Origin: Lojkania enalia
Lineage: Eukaryota; Ascomycota; Dothideomycetes; Pleosporales
Length of the DNA stretch: 23,900 bases
Direction: 5' to 3'
Assembly: GCA_010094045.1 (NCBI GenBank)
Contig: ML986808.1
Location: 9,239-33,138, forward strand
The position numbers and the translations under genes are program-made. Below are positions 9,745-20,437 of the stretch, in pieces. The notes beneath the pieces are model-generated. The model was given only the letters and a program-made list of their open reading frames with translations. It ran no database searches and was not told the origin of the DNA. Position 1 is the stretch's first letter. Every line of letters starts with the position of its first letter.

Positions 9745-11857
9745 ATGTCTATTACATCGTAAAGTTAAGTTATAATAACTTAAAGGCTGTAAGCCCTAGA
9801 AGAAGCTATAGCGTAGAAAGTATAGAAATAGGAAACCTGTATTATATAGATGTAATACAAGCTAGCTGCAGCTAGAACCGACCTAACTAAAGCTAAATAA
9901 TAAGTATAAGTTAAGATAGCTTTACTAAGGAAGTTTAACGGTAAGAAAGAATATATTAACCCTTTTCTTATATTAATAGAGTTATACTTTAGGTTTAATA
10001 GTACGACCTTCTTCCTAGATAAGGATAAGATCTTAGCTGCAATAATAAATATAGAAGAGATACTGCTAGTATAGGCCGAACTATTTATAGTAGACTGGCT
10101 AGAGAATAGAGGCAATATAAAGAAGACTAGAGAATCTATAGACGAACTCTTTAAGAGCTGGAAAGAATTTAAGGATAAGGTCCGGAATATTTTCGGAGAA
10201 GTAGATATAGAATAGGAAGTATAAAGGAAGCTACTAAGGCTAATCTAGACTAAAAAAGTAACGGATTATATTATAGAATTCTAAAGACTTAGCACTAGAC
10301 TGGGATAGGATAATAGTATATTAGCAGGAATCTTCTATAAGAGTCTTAAGGATAAGGTTAAGGATAATCTAGCTAGAGAAGAAAGGCTAACCGAACTATT
10401 AGAAATAATCGAACTAGCGGTTAGAATTAACAACCGTTAGCATGAGTGGGAAATAGAGAAAAGATTTTAGCCGCAGATATTTATACCAGTAAAGAAAGAA
10501 AATAAGACGGCGCTATAGAATAGTAATCTAATAGTCCTTAGAAAAGTTGAAAAGGATAGGGGAAAGAACTACTAACGATTAAGGATAAGCAATCTTAAGA
10601 AAGAAAGGCTTAAAGAGGGAGCGTACCTTCTATATAGACAAAAAGGGTACTATATAAAAGAATGTCCAAACAAGAAGAAGGAAGCCTAAATACTAACTAT
10701 ACAACCTACTAATAGATGCTAACTAATATAGTACTAGATATATTATATAAATAATAGATGCAAGACGTACTGTTTAGTAAAAGAAGGAAGTAATTATTAG
10801 CTATAGCTAAAAAAGGTAGCGGTAGTTATTAAACGTATAGAGTATCTACCGGGAGTACTAGAACTTAATAGTATAACCATCCTAGAAAGAATAAAGTAAA
10901 AGAAGTACTAGATCTATAATAAAATATACTAGATAAGGTTATACTCTTAGAAATACTAGAATGTTCCGTTTAAGGAAGTAACGTTCTAAGACAGCTAGAA
11001 CATACTAGAAGCTGTAGTAAAGTTAGTAGGAAAGGTTACGAATAAAGAAATATTCGAGTATATATAAGAGATATACTAAGGCTACCCTATAGAACTAGCT
11101 AAAGGTAAAAAAGGGAAATATATACTACCCTATAAGAATAGCTGCGAAAAAGATTAGGCTAGCTATTATTAAAATAACTACTAGATATATAAAGGTATTA
11201 AAATAAAGCTAGAAATATAGCTAAAGATAGATATAGAATTATTACTAAGAATCTTACTATCTCAGGATAAAATAGAAGATTATATAGAAAACGGGTACTG
11301 TTAAATTTATAGAAGTCTAATTTACCTTAGAATAGAGTATCTATACCGGTTTAGTAAAATTGTTGTAGAAGCTAAAAAGCTAAAGAAGATAATTTTAGAA
11401 GTAAGGGAGATATAGGAGAATATTAGAGAACGACTTAACATTACAGCTTGTAAGATAATAGGAGCAAGTATATCTAAGGAGGAGGAACGTCCTAAGAACA
11501 ACATATATTTAGAGGAATATAAAGCGCTGAGCTAGAAATAATATATAGTTAAATGCCGGTACTACTAAGATATATTTAAGGTACTTAGATAGTAAGAATT
11601 AGATAAAGACCACCGACTAATTAAATAGTAATAGTATTTCTTAGAATAGAAGTATAAAATATATAATAAGCAGGTAAAGGCCGCTTACGCTTAAGAACTA
11701 TAGATAAAGTATAGTATAAATAAATATCTACTATACAGAGGAGAAAAGGAGAAGATAGAGTTCTTCCTACCTTAGTTAAAAAACTAAGCAGCCCCTAAAG
11801 TAATAGCTATATTAAGAAACTAGGTAAGAAAGCTGTTAGAAGAGTTACTAGTATAGT
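9745..11857 (+). pseudogene. Element A: long gag relic (about 704 codons) with zinc knuckle
   Basis: It starts at an in-frame ATG (9745, MSITS). The retrotransposon gag domain runs over about residues 60-230 and is well preserved (for example ELFKSWKEFKDKVRNIF at 10147-10197, then VTDYIIEF near 10260). A CCHC knuckle at 10624-10665 reads YLLYRQKGYYIKEC: two Cys and the His are now Tyr, the last Cys is intact. The same frame then stays protein-like for about another 390 codons, with clear blocks such as KKIILEVREI (about 11383-11412) and a C-R-Y-C-like site near 11554. That makes gag about twice the usual Ty3 length. The extension has no family I recognise. Pol takes over in the -1 frame somewhere in 11800-11880, so the end is approximate. 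Confidence 0.75.
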
Positions 11858-14800
11858 ACCTTTATATATAGTACTCCGAGCGGAGTTTAACAGGAGGAAA
11901 CTTAGAGTACTACTTAATAGTAGAGCTTCAGATATATTTATATTAGTATAATAGGTTTACGAGAATAATATAGAGTAGAGGGAAAAAGCAGTACCTTATA
12001 TAATACACCTAGTAGATAATAAGCTAATAGACTATAGCAGAAGAGTTATACTAATAGAAACTAAGAAGCGAGCGCTTAATATTATAGGATATACTGATAT
12101 AAGAAGTATTAATATTATAAACCTAGGAAAATTTAATATATTACTAAGCATAGACTAGCTAGCTAAATATAATCCTAGAGTAGATTAGTAGTAAGGGATA
12201 GTTTATAGGTTATAGAGCTGATCTAAGATAGAACGGGTAGCAAGATAGTATAAGATAAGGCGTCTTTCGGGTCTACAGTTAATATAGAGAGTATTAGCAG
12301 CTATAATAGCGAGACATCTTAAGAAGATAAAATAGATACTAGATATTATCGTAGTTTAGAAAGTATATAAGGAACTATAGGACAATAGTATACCCTAAAA
12401 AATCTAAAGGGATTATAGTAAATTTATAGAGTTATATAAAGAAGTAGAGAACGGAGGGTTATCTAAGTATAAGAAATACAACTATAAAATTATTATCAAG
12501 GATAAAAAGAAGTTAAAATCTAGTCTAATATATAACTTAAACTAAGAATAAAGAGAAGAACTTAGGAAGTATATCTAAAAGAATTTGGCAAGGAAGTATA
12601 TATAACTAAGCTAGAGTAAGATAGTATTACTAATACTATTTATACCTAAGAAAAACGGTAAACTAAGGTTGTACGTAGATTATAGACAGCTAAATAATAT
12701 AACCAAGAAAAATAGATACCTATTACCCAGGATAATAGAACTTATAAGTTAATTATAAGGAGCTAAGTGGTTTATAAAGTTTAATATAAGAGAAGGATAC
12801 TACTAAATTTAGATAAAGGAGGGCTATAAATAGAAAACGGCATTTAAAATAAGAGAAGGTTTTTTTAAATATCTAATAATACTATTTAGACTTATAAATA
12901 TACTAGCAACCTTCTAGGTAGTTATAAATAACGTATTAAAGGAATACTTAGATGTATTTATAACAGTATATCTAGATAACATTTTAGTCTATATAAAGGG
13001 ATTGCTAAGAGAGTATAAAGAATATATTAGAAAAGTACTAGTAAAACTGTAGGAGTATAAGTTATTTATAGCCCTAGAGAAATGCGAGTTTTATAAGACA
13101 GGAATAGAGTTCTTAGAATTCCAGATATCTAGAGATAGTATTAAGATAGAATAAGAAAAGGTTAAAGCGATACTAGAATAGCTAATATCTACCTTAGTTA
13201 AATAAGTCTAATCTTTCCTAGGCTTCGCGAATTTCTACAGGAAATTTATAAGTAGGTACTCTAGAGTAGTAGCACCCTTAATAGAGATTACTAAGAAAGA
13301 AAAGAGGTTTAAATAGTAAGAAGCGTAGTAAAAAGCCTTCGAAGAACTAAAAGTTTACTTTATCTTAGTATTAATACTAAAGATGCTAGACCTAGAAAAG
13401 TAATTCCGAGTGGAAACTAATACTTTAGATAAAGTAATAGGCGCTTGCTTAAGCTAGTAAAATAAAGATAGGAAGTAGAGGCCACGAGCCTACTTTTTAA
13501 GAAAAATAAAACTAGAAGAACTTAACTACGACGTATATAATAAAGAACTATTAGTAGTAGTTAAAGCGTTAAAAGAATAGCGAGTATATCTAGTAGAAAC
13601 TAAATACCTATTCGAAGTCTAAACAGACTATAAAAACCTTACGTACTTTATAATAATAAAGAAATTTATAGGAAGATAAATACGATAGGTAGAACGGTTA
13701 GTAGACTATAACTTTAGAATAACGCACCGAAAAGGGTTAGAAAATATAACTATAGACATACTAAGTTGTAGAGTTAACTATATAACTAAAGAAAAGTATA
13801 AAAGAGATACAATTCTAAAATAGAAATCGGATAGATCTCTTATATATAACTACCTACAAGTCGCCTAAGTTATAAAACTAACCATGCTAGAGTAAACTTA
13901 GTAATAGAAGTTAAGAGATATATAGATAGTAGAACAATATCTAACAAGTAATAATAAAGTAAAAACAATTAAAAATATAATTTAGAGACAACTATATATA
14001 TACCCGCACGTATAAAAGTAGATAATAAAAGAATTATACAAATCGTTAGAATAGGGATACTTAGGAGTAGTAGAAACAGAGTAAAGGCTAAGGAAGAGCT
14101 TTACTCTTACTAACGTAAGAAAGGAAGTATAAGACGTACTAAACAAATGTTTAGGATGCGGAAAGAATAAGGCTATAAGGTATAGGCCTTATAAATTCTT
14201 ATAGCTACTAGAAGCACCTAAAGGACTATAAGAATAGATTATAATTAACTTCGTAACTAAGTTACTAGAGTTAGTAGAACTAGGGTTAAGAAGAAAATAT
14301 AATACAATTATAAATATAGTAGATTAGTTAATAAAATATACGTACTTTAGGCTAGTATTAGAGATAATAATAGTACCTAAACTAGCGTATAAGTTGTTAT
14401 ATATAGTATTCGCGGAGTATAGAGTTCTAAAATATATTACTTTAGATAGAGATAAATTGTTTACATCTAAATATTAGTAGGGATAGATAGAAAAGAAAGA
14501 AATCTAATAATAGATGTTAACTAGCTTCTACCTATAGATAGATAGTTAGATAGAATAAGTTAACTAGAGTCTAGAAACGTATTTAAGGATGTATATTAAT
14601 AAATAATAAAACAATTAAGTCGAATTATTACCTATAGTATAGATAGCCTATAATAGGATAACCTAGAGTACTATAGGGACTACACCCTTTAAAGCTAACT
14701 ATAGATAGAAAGCTATTACGTATTAGGAATAGAACGAGGAAAGACTTCTAGTCCTAATAGCAGACTGAAAAGCTGAAGAAATAGAGGGAATTTACAATTA

Positions 14801-15293
14801 ACTTAAAGAAAAGATCTAGTTAAGAAACCTTAAAATAGTAGAATAGGCTAATAAGATAAGGATTAAGGGACTAACCTTTAAAAAGGGGGGTAAAGTTTTC
14901 CTGTTAACAAAAAACTTAAAGACTAAGAGACCCGTAAAGAAGTTGGATTATAAAAGAATAGAGCTATTTCTAATTAAAAAATAGGTTAGACCTGTAAATT
15001 TTAAACTAAGGCTACTAAGTAAGATAAAAATACACCCGGTATTTTATAAGTCAAAACTAGAACTAGTACTAGACGACGTATTACTATAAGAAAGTATTAA
15101 TATAGAACTAGAATAGGAATATAAAGTAGAATATATACTGGCGAAAAAGCGATTCGGACGTTAGTAGAGGTACCTAGTAAAGTAGGAAGGATACCTATAA
15201 GAGGAAAGTTTATAGGAACTAGTATAGAACCTAACCAACTGTACTATAAAGCTAAAGGAGTTTTACTAGAAGGCTAGAATAATAGGTTGTTAA
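11858..15293 (+). pseudogene. Element A: pol relic (protease, RT, RNase H, integrase, chromodomain)
   Basis: The frame is codons at multiples of 3, -1 relative to gag. Protease: VLLNSRASDIFI at 11907-11942, with the catalytic D-S-G changed to N-S-R. Reverse transcriptase: [19 protein letters not shown] at about 12645-12700 and YLDN at 12969-12980, the second Asp lost. RNase H follows, then a zinc-binding domain (CLGCGKNK at about 14150-14173). Integrase core keeps its three acidic residues: Asp 14322 (IVDQL), Asp 14445 (LDRDKLF) and Glu 14553 in a degraded HPQTDGQTEQ motif. A chromodomain lies at 15117-15240 (EYKVEYILAKKRFG, then YLVK and EGY). The stop is TAA 15291-15293, and the same stop exists in C. 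Confidence 0.88.
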
Positions 15294-15300
15294 GTAAAGC

Positions 15301-15970
15301 CTAGTTAGGAAGTAATAACAGTAGTAATATAGAAAGAGCCTCTTATACAGAACTCGGAGTAATAGTAGAAGGCGCCTTAGACCCGGCGGACCTCCTCTCC
15401 TCTTCCTCTAACTTCTCTTACTCTTCTATTAACTTTACCTCTTATTTCCTAAGATCTAAACTATACTCCTCTAGAGAACGGACGTGTTTTTTAGTATATT
15501 CTAGGCAAGAAAGAGCTGCCTAACGGCGACGCGCAGATTCCTTAAGATAATAAATCTTCTCTTTCTTAGTAGCTACAAAATCTTAATAGGTAGAGGTAGA
15601 CTTCTTATAAGCCTTCGATATATTTGCTAGGAAACGGCGAAGGGTACCCTCGGTTAGAGAAAGATCGCAGGACAGACCCTAAGAAAGATACTCTCTATAT
15701 ATAGAAGAAAGAGCAGTATTACTATAATAGTTACGGTTTGTAAACTAACAGTTTAAATAATAGCGGGACAAATCTATTATAACGTCTAAGGAAAGAATTA
15801 AGTAACTAGTATAATAGTTGCGGGTAGAAGTATTTTCACGCTAAACCTTTAGTATAGTAGAAGAAAAAGAAGAAGAATAGAGCTATACTCGCGAGCTGAG
15901 CAGGACCCACCAGAATATATAAAGTACTAACCCTAGAACGGAAAAATAGGAACGCGGCCTTATAGTACAA
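15301..15970 (-). pseudogene. Element A: conserved antisense reading frame between pol and 3' LTR
   Basis: This is the counterpart of the plus-strand frame at 3335-4006 in C. It contains the same blocks: a hydrophobic, Phe-rich stretch (VGPAQLASIALFFFFF), RRYNRFVPLLFKLLVYK, then a Lys/Glu-rich tail (DFVATKKEKIYYLKES, SLEEYSLDLRK, EKLEEEERR). A carries one extra base relative to C near 15645 (CCCTTCGCCG against CCTTTACTG), which shifts the frame mid-way; C remains in frame. The stop TAG at 15303-15301 lies 7 bp from the pol stop at 15293, as in C. Function unknown. Its position and opposite orientation suggest it would need its own promoter near or inside the 3' LTR. Confidence 0.6.
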
Positions 15971-16078
15971 CTATACTAAGTATATTAGAAGCTGGAATAA
16001 GCTACCTATAATAGTAGAATACTACACCTAGACGGAATAGGTAAAGTAATAGATTAAAGAGCTTCGGGATAAACCTAT

Positions 16079-16093
16079 AAAAGGGGAAGCGGG
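16079..16093 (+). promoter_or_regulatory. Element A: polypurine tract
   Basis: The purine run AAAAGGGGAAGCGGG ends exactly at the first base of the 3' LTR. It primes plus-strand synthesis. Element C has the same tract with small changes. Confidence 0.8.
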
Positions 16094-16632
16094 TATTATA
16101 AATATAGAATGCTAAGAGGTACTACCTCTATAGCTAGAGCTTAATCTAATATCAGCTACTATAGAGGTCGACTTAGATAAGAACCGACAGGGTAACAATA
16201 GGCAGAAGTATATTAGAAACCAGTTATTAGATAGTAAGTAGTAGGACTATAAGAACTAGGGAGATAATTAGTTAGATAATAAAGTATAGTACAACCTATA
16301 CACGTAACTATAGCAGAAATATTAGGTATAGTAGGATGGACCTGATAGACCTAACAGACCTAATAAGCTAGGCTTAGCAGTCTTAGACTTAACTATATAA
16401 GAAGAGAGATCTTCTTATAAGATTAAATCCTTTGTAGTTATTCTCGCAGATTTATCTTGTTACTCTATTAGACTTCTAAATATACTTGTTACATTTGAAG
16501 AACCGGCGAACCTAATACTCTCTTATTACTAAAGCTACTATATCTAACTAATCTAATATAAATAAGGCTCCGGCGCGCGTACGACTGTAACAGCAGTTAT
16601 TATATATACTAGCAGCTCTTAGGTTAGTAATA
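16094..16632 (+). repeat. Element A: 3' LTR (539 bp)
   Basis: It is equal in length to the 5' LTR, with scattered substitutions that are largely C/T or G/A, as expected from RIP. It begins TATTATAAATA (TG to TA) and ends TTAGTAATA, followed by ACGCG. LTR divergence cannot be used for dating because RIP has added mutations. Confidence 0.95.
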
Positions 16633-16637
16633 ACGCG
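16633..16637. repeat. Target site duplication of element A, right copy (ACGCG)
   Basis: It is an exact repeat of 9160-9164. From 16638 the pol frame of element B resumes. Confidence 0.93.
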
Positions 16638-18004
16638 CTTAAATTTTTAAGAGTAAGTTACTTTATATAAAGTTAATCTAAGAGACTTATAACTCTTACT
16701 TAGCTAGCTACTCTAGTAAGAATATTATAATTAGGTTAATATTATAGTACTACTTTTAGTCTAGAATAGCAGCGGATATTAAATACTTTATATAAAATTA
16801 CTACTCTTATAGTAGGAATATAGTTTAGTATTCTAGAAAAAAAGGCCTACTATATCCTCTTCTAGTCTCTAAAAGGGTATAGTTAGAAATTTTAATAGAC
16901 TATATTATTAACTTACTAAGAACTATATATAGTAATAAATATATCCTTATTATTATAGACCGTTTAAGTAAAGGAGTACTCTTTATTACCATTCTAGACC
17001 TTAAGAGCTAAATATTAGCTAATAAGTTTATTAAGTATTTTATAGTATATTATAGGCTCCTATAAGTAATAGTCTCTAATAGAGGAGAGTAGTTTATATA
17101 AAGTATATAGGCATACGTCTATCGAATTCTTAAGATTAAATAAAGGCTATTAATAGTATACTATCTAGAGACTAACAGAAGTATAAAGCGTATAAACTAG
17201 CTACTTAAAAAGCTTCTCCGCTACTATTATAACTACTACTAGAATAACTAGGATCTATAGCTACTACTAGCTTAGATTGCTGTTAGTACTAGAGATATTT
17301 CCTCTATAAGAGTTAGCCTATTCTTTCTTACTTATAGTTATTACCCGAACTTAGGAGAATCTATATAATTAGAAGAGAAGCTACTAATAGAGTAGCCTAG
17401 AGACTCTGTTTATATAGTAAAATAGATTATTAGTAAACTAAAAGACTATATTAAATTCGTGCAAGTAATAATAGCTTATATATAATAGTAGTAGTAAGAA
17501 ATTTATAATTGTATAAGGGATCCTATACTATAATACTAATTAGGGGATAAAGTTTAGCTTAATATACGTAATATTAAGATGGATTTTATAAGGAAAAAGA
17601 AGCTCTATAAGCTCTATTAATAATATATAGTTATTAAGACTGTTAGACGAAATATATACCGACTAGACACCCTATTAAGAATTTATAACGTCTTCTATAT
17701 AATACTACTTCGCCCTATTACTTAAGATCTGTTACTAAGTTAAATATAGGACAACTATTAACCAACGCCAATTAGTATTGGAAATAAAGATAAATGGGAG
17801 CTTAAGAAAATCTAAGATATATAAGTAATTAGTAAGAGAGGAGGCGGCCTAAAATAGCAGTTCCTTTATAAGTAGACTAGTTATACTATATTCTTATAGA
17901 ACGACTAGGGCGACTATAAAGATATAATCGCTCTAGAAGAATTCGAACGGGATATAGGGCGGAACTTTACTAAAGAACTACTTGTCCGTACGACTCAGTA
18001 CTAG
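16638..18004 (+). pseudogene. Element B: pol 3' segment (integrase and chromodomain)
   Basis: This continues B's pol in the same frame as the RT (codons at 2 modulo 3). The zinc-binding domain lies at about 16690-16800. The integrase core has DRLSKGVLFI with the first Asp kept (GAC 16958), IVSNRGEQFI with the second Asp now Asn (AAT 17078), and a degraded HPETDGQTER motif in which the catalytic Glu is Lys (AAG 17186). The C-terminus (KWELKKIQDIQVISKRGGG, about 17794-17850, through LEEFERDIG) resembles a chromodomain. The frame reaches TAG 18002; if that is a mutated sense codon it would run through the polypurine tract to TAA 18038, inside the LTR. Confidence 0.85.
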
Positions 18005-18035
18005 AAGAAGAAGAGGAGGAGGAGGAGGGAAATAT
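18005..18035 (+). promoter_or_regulatory. Element B: polypurine tract
   Basis: An uninterrupted purine run (AAG and AGG triplets, ending GGGAAA at 18032) stands just before the 3' LTR. In the pol frame it would encode Lys and Arg, so coding and priming functions may overlap. Confidence 0.8.
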
Positions 18036-18237
18036 TATAAAGGTTCCAGCCTATAGTTTAATCCTGTTCCTGCGATACTATAATAGCAGTTGCTCTTATA
18101 CAACCCTATACCTGCCTGGACTAAAGTAAGTAAATAATATATATCTTACTATCGTATATCTTCTCTTCTCTTTCTCTAGCTTTAATAATAATAGATTCTT
18201 ATTATATCTAATCCTATTATATCCTTAGACTTTTTTA
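18036..18237 (+). repeat. Element B: 3' LTR (202 bp)
   Basis: It pairs with 5258-5459 over exactly 202 bp. It begins TATAAAGG and ends TTA, followed by CTATT. Confidence 0.92.
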
Positions 18238-18242
18238 CTATT
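18238..18242. repeat. Target site duplication of element B, right copy (CTATT)
   Basis: It is an exact repeat of 5253-5257. From 18243 the reverse-strand pol of element C resumes. Confidence 0.92.
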
Positions 18243-20437
18243 CTAGCAATTTATATAATTCTTTTATTATCTACTATTATATATACGGATATATATATAG
18301 TTATTTCTAAGTTGTATTTTTAATTACTTTTACTTCTTTACTACTTATTAGATATTACTCTACTATCTATATATCTCTTAGTTTCTACTACTAAGTTTAC
18401 TCTAGTATAGTTAGTCTTATAACTTAAGCGACTTATAAGTAGTTATATATAAGAAATCTATCTAATTCCTTTTTTAGGATTACGTCTCTTTTATACTTTT
18501 TCTTAGTTATATAGTTAGCTCTACGACTTAATATATCTACAGCTATATTTTCTAACCCTTTCTAGTATATTATTTTAAAGTTATAGTCTACTAGTCGTTC
18601 TACCTATTATATTTATCTTTCTATAAGTTCTTTTATTATTATAAAGTATATAAGGTTTTTATAATCTATTTAGACTTTAAATAGGTATTTAATTCTTACT
18701 AAATATACTCGCTATTCCCTTAACACTTTAACTACTACTAATAGTTCTTTATTATATATATCGTAGTTAAGTTCTTCTAGTTTTATTTTTCTAGAAAAGT
18801 AGGCTTATAGCCTCTACTTTCCGTTTTTATCTTACTAACTTAAGTAAGCGCCTATTACTTTATCTAAAGTATTAGTTTCTACTTAGAATTACTTCTCTAG
18901 ATCTAGTATTCTTAGTATTAATACTAAGGTAAAGCAGGCTTTTAGTTCTTCGAAGGCTTTTTACTATACTTTCTACTACTTAAACTCTTTTTCTCTCTTA
19001 GTAATCTCTATTAAAGGTGCTACTACTCTAAAGTACCTATTTATAAATTTTCTATAGAAGTTCGCAAAGCTTAAAAAAGATTAGATTTATTTAACTAAGA
19101 TAAGTACTAGCTATTCTAGTATTACTTTAACCTTTTCTTATTCTATCTTAATACCGTCTCTAGATATCTAGAACCCTAAGAACCCTATTCTTATTTTATA
19201 AAACTTATATTTCTCTAGGGCTATAAGTAATTTATACTCCTATAGTTTTGCTAGTATTTTTCTAATATATTTCTTATACTTTCTTAGCAATCTATCTATA
19301 TAGACTAGAATATTATCTAGATACGCTATTATAAATATATCTAAGTATTCTCTTAATACGTTATTTATAACTGTTTAGAAGGTTACTAGTATATTTATAA
19401 GTTTAAATAGTATTACTAAGTATTTAAAAAGACCTTCTCTTATCTTAAATACCGTTTTCTATTTATAGCCCTTCTTTATCTAAATTTAGTAGTATTCTTC
19501 TCTTATATTAAACTTTATAAACTACTTAGCTTCTTATAACTAACTTATAAGTTCTATTATTTTCGGTAACGGGTATCTATTTTTTTTAGTTATATTATTT
19601 AGTTGTCTATAGTCTACGTATAACTTTAGTTTACTATTCTTTTTTAGTATAAATAGTATTAGTAAAGCTATTTTACTTTAGCTTAGTTATATATACCCTC
19701 TTACCAAATTCTTTTAGATGTACTTCCTAAGTTCCTCTCTTTATTCTCGGTTTAAATTATATATTAAACTAGGTTTTAGTTTCTTTTTATCCTTAATAAT
19801 AATTTTATAGTTATATTCCTTATATTTAAATAATCTTCTATTCTCTACTTCTTTATATAGCTCTATAAATTTACTATAATCCTCTTAGATTTCTTAAAGT
19901 ATACTATTATTCTATAGTTCCTTATATACTTTTTAAACTACAATAATATCTAGCATCTATTTTATTCTTTTAAGATATCTTACTATTATAGCTGCTAATA
20001 CTTTCTATATTAATTATAGACCCGAAGAACGCCTTACCTTATACTATCCTACTACCTATTCTGTTTTAGTACGGCTCTATAGCCTATAAACTATCCTTTA
20101 CTACTAATCTACTCTAGAATTATATTTAACTAGCTAGTCTATATCTAGTAATATATTAAATTTTTCTAGGTTTATAATATTAATACTTTTTATATTAATA
20201 TATCCTATAACGTTAAACGCTTACTTCTTAGTTTCTATTAGTATAACTCCTCTACTATAGTCTATTAGCTTATTATCTGCTAGGTATATTATATAAGGTA
20301 CTACTTTTTCCCTCTACTCTATATTATTCTCGTAAACCTATTACGCTAATATAAACGTATTTAAAGCTCTACTATTAAGTAGTACTCTAAGCTTCCTTCT
20401 ATTAAACTCCGCTTAGAGTACTATATATAAAGGTACT
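18243..20437 (-). pseudogene. Element C: pol 5' segment (protease to integrase zinc-binding domain)
   Basis: On the minus strand this matches element A from about 11858 to 14049: protease, reverse transcriptase, RNase H and the start of integrase. The RT active site reads YLDN at 19323-19312, the same Asp-to-Asn change as in A and B. The frame breaks at the B insertion and resumes at 5257. The start coordinate on the gag side is transferred from A and is approximate. Confidence 0.85.

Larger units (their letters stand above)
9165..16632 (+). mobile_element. Element A: Ty3/Gypsy chromovirus, full length and uninterrupted
   Basis: The 7468-bp element has 539-bp LTRs, a 5-bp target duplication ACGCG, and nothing inserted in it. 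It is the same family as C in opposite orientation and the youngest insertion in the window, consistent with its visibly milder RIP damage (more Cys, Gln and Trp codons kept and a surviving gag ATG). Internal order: gag 9745 to about 11857, pol to 15293, an opposite-strand frame 15970-15301, polypurine tract, 3' LTR. It disrupts B's pol between RNase H and integrase. Confidence 0.96.
5258..18237 (+). mobile_element. Element B: compact Ty3/Gypsy chromovirus, split by element A
   Basis: It has 202-bp LTRs at 5258-5459 and 18036-18237 and target duplication CTATT. Without element A and one ACGCG copy it measures about 5507 bp. The order gag, protease, reverse transcriptase, RNase H, integrase, chromodomain identifies a chromovirus. 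Removing A (7473 bp with the duplication) restores one continuous pol frame, because 7473 is divisible by three and RT and integrase share the same frame. B has no additional frame between pol and the 3' LTR. It inserted into C's integrase and later received A. Confidence 0.95.

Noticed and set aside
9780..10115. ATG-initiated open frame of 111 codons on the minus strand
   Set aside because: It lies wholly antisense to the well-preserved gag domain of element A. Its openness follows from purine-rich gag coding on the plus strand. The composition is Ser/Ile/Tyr-rich without a motif.
11322..11504. 60-codon open frame on the minus strand
   Set aside because: It is antisense to the gag extension of element A and has no motif; a shadow.
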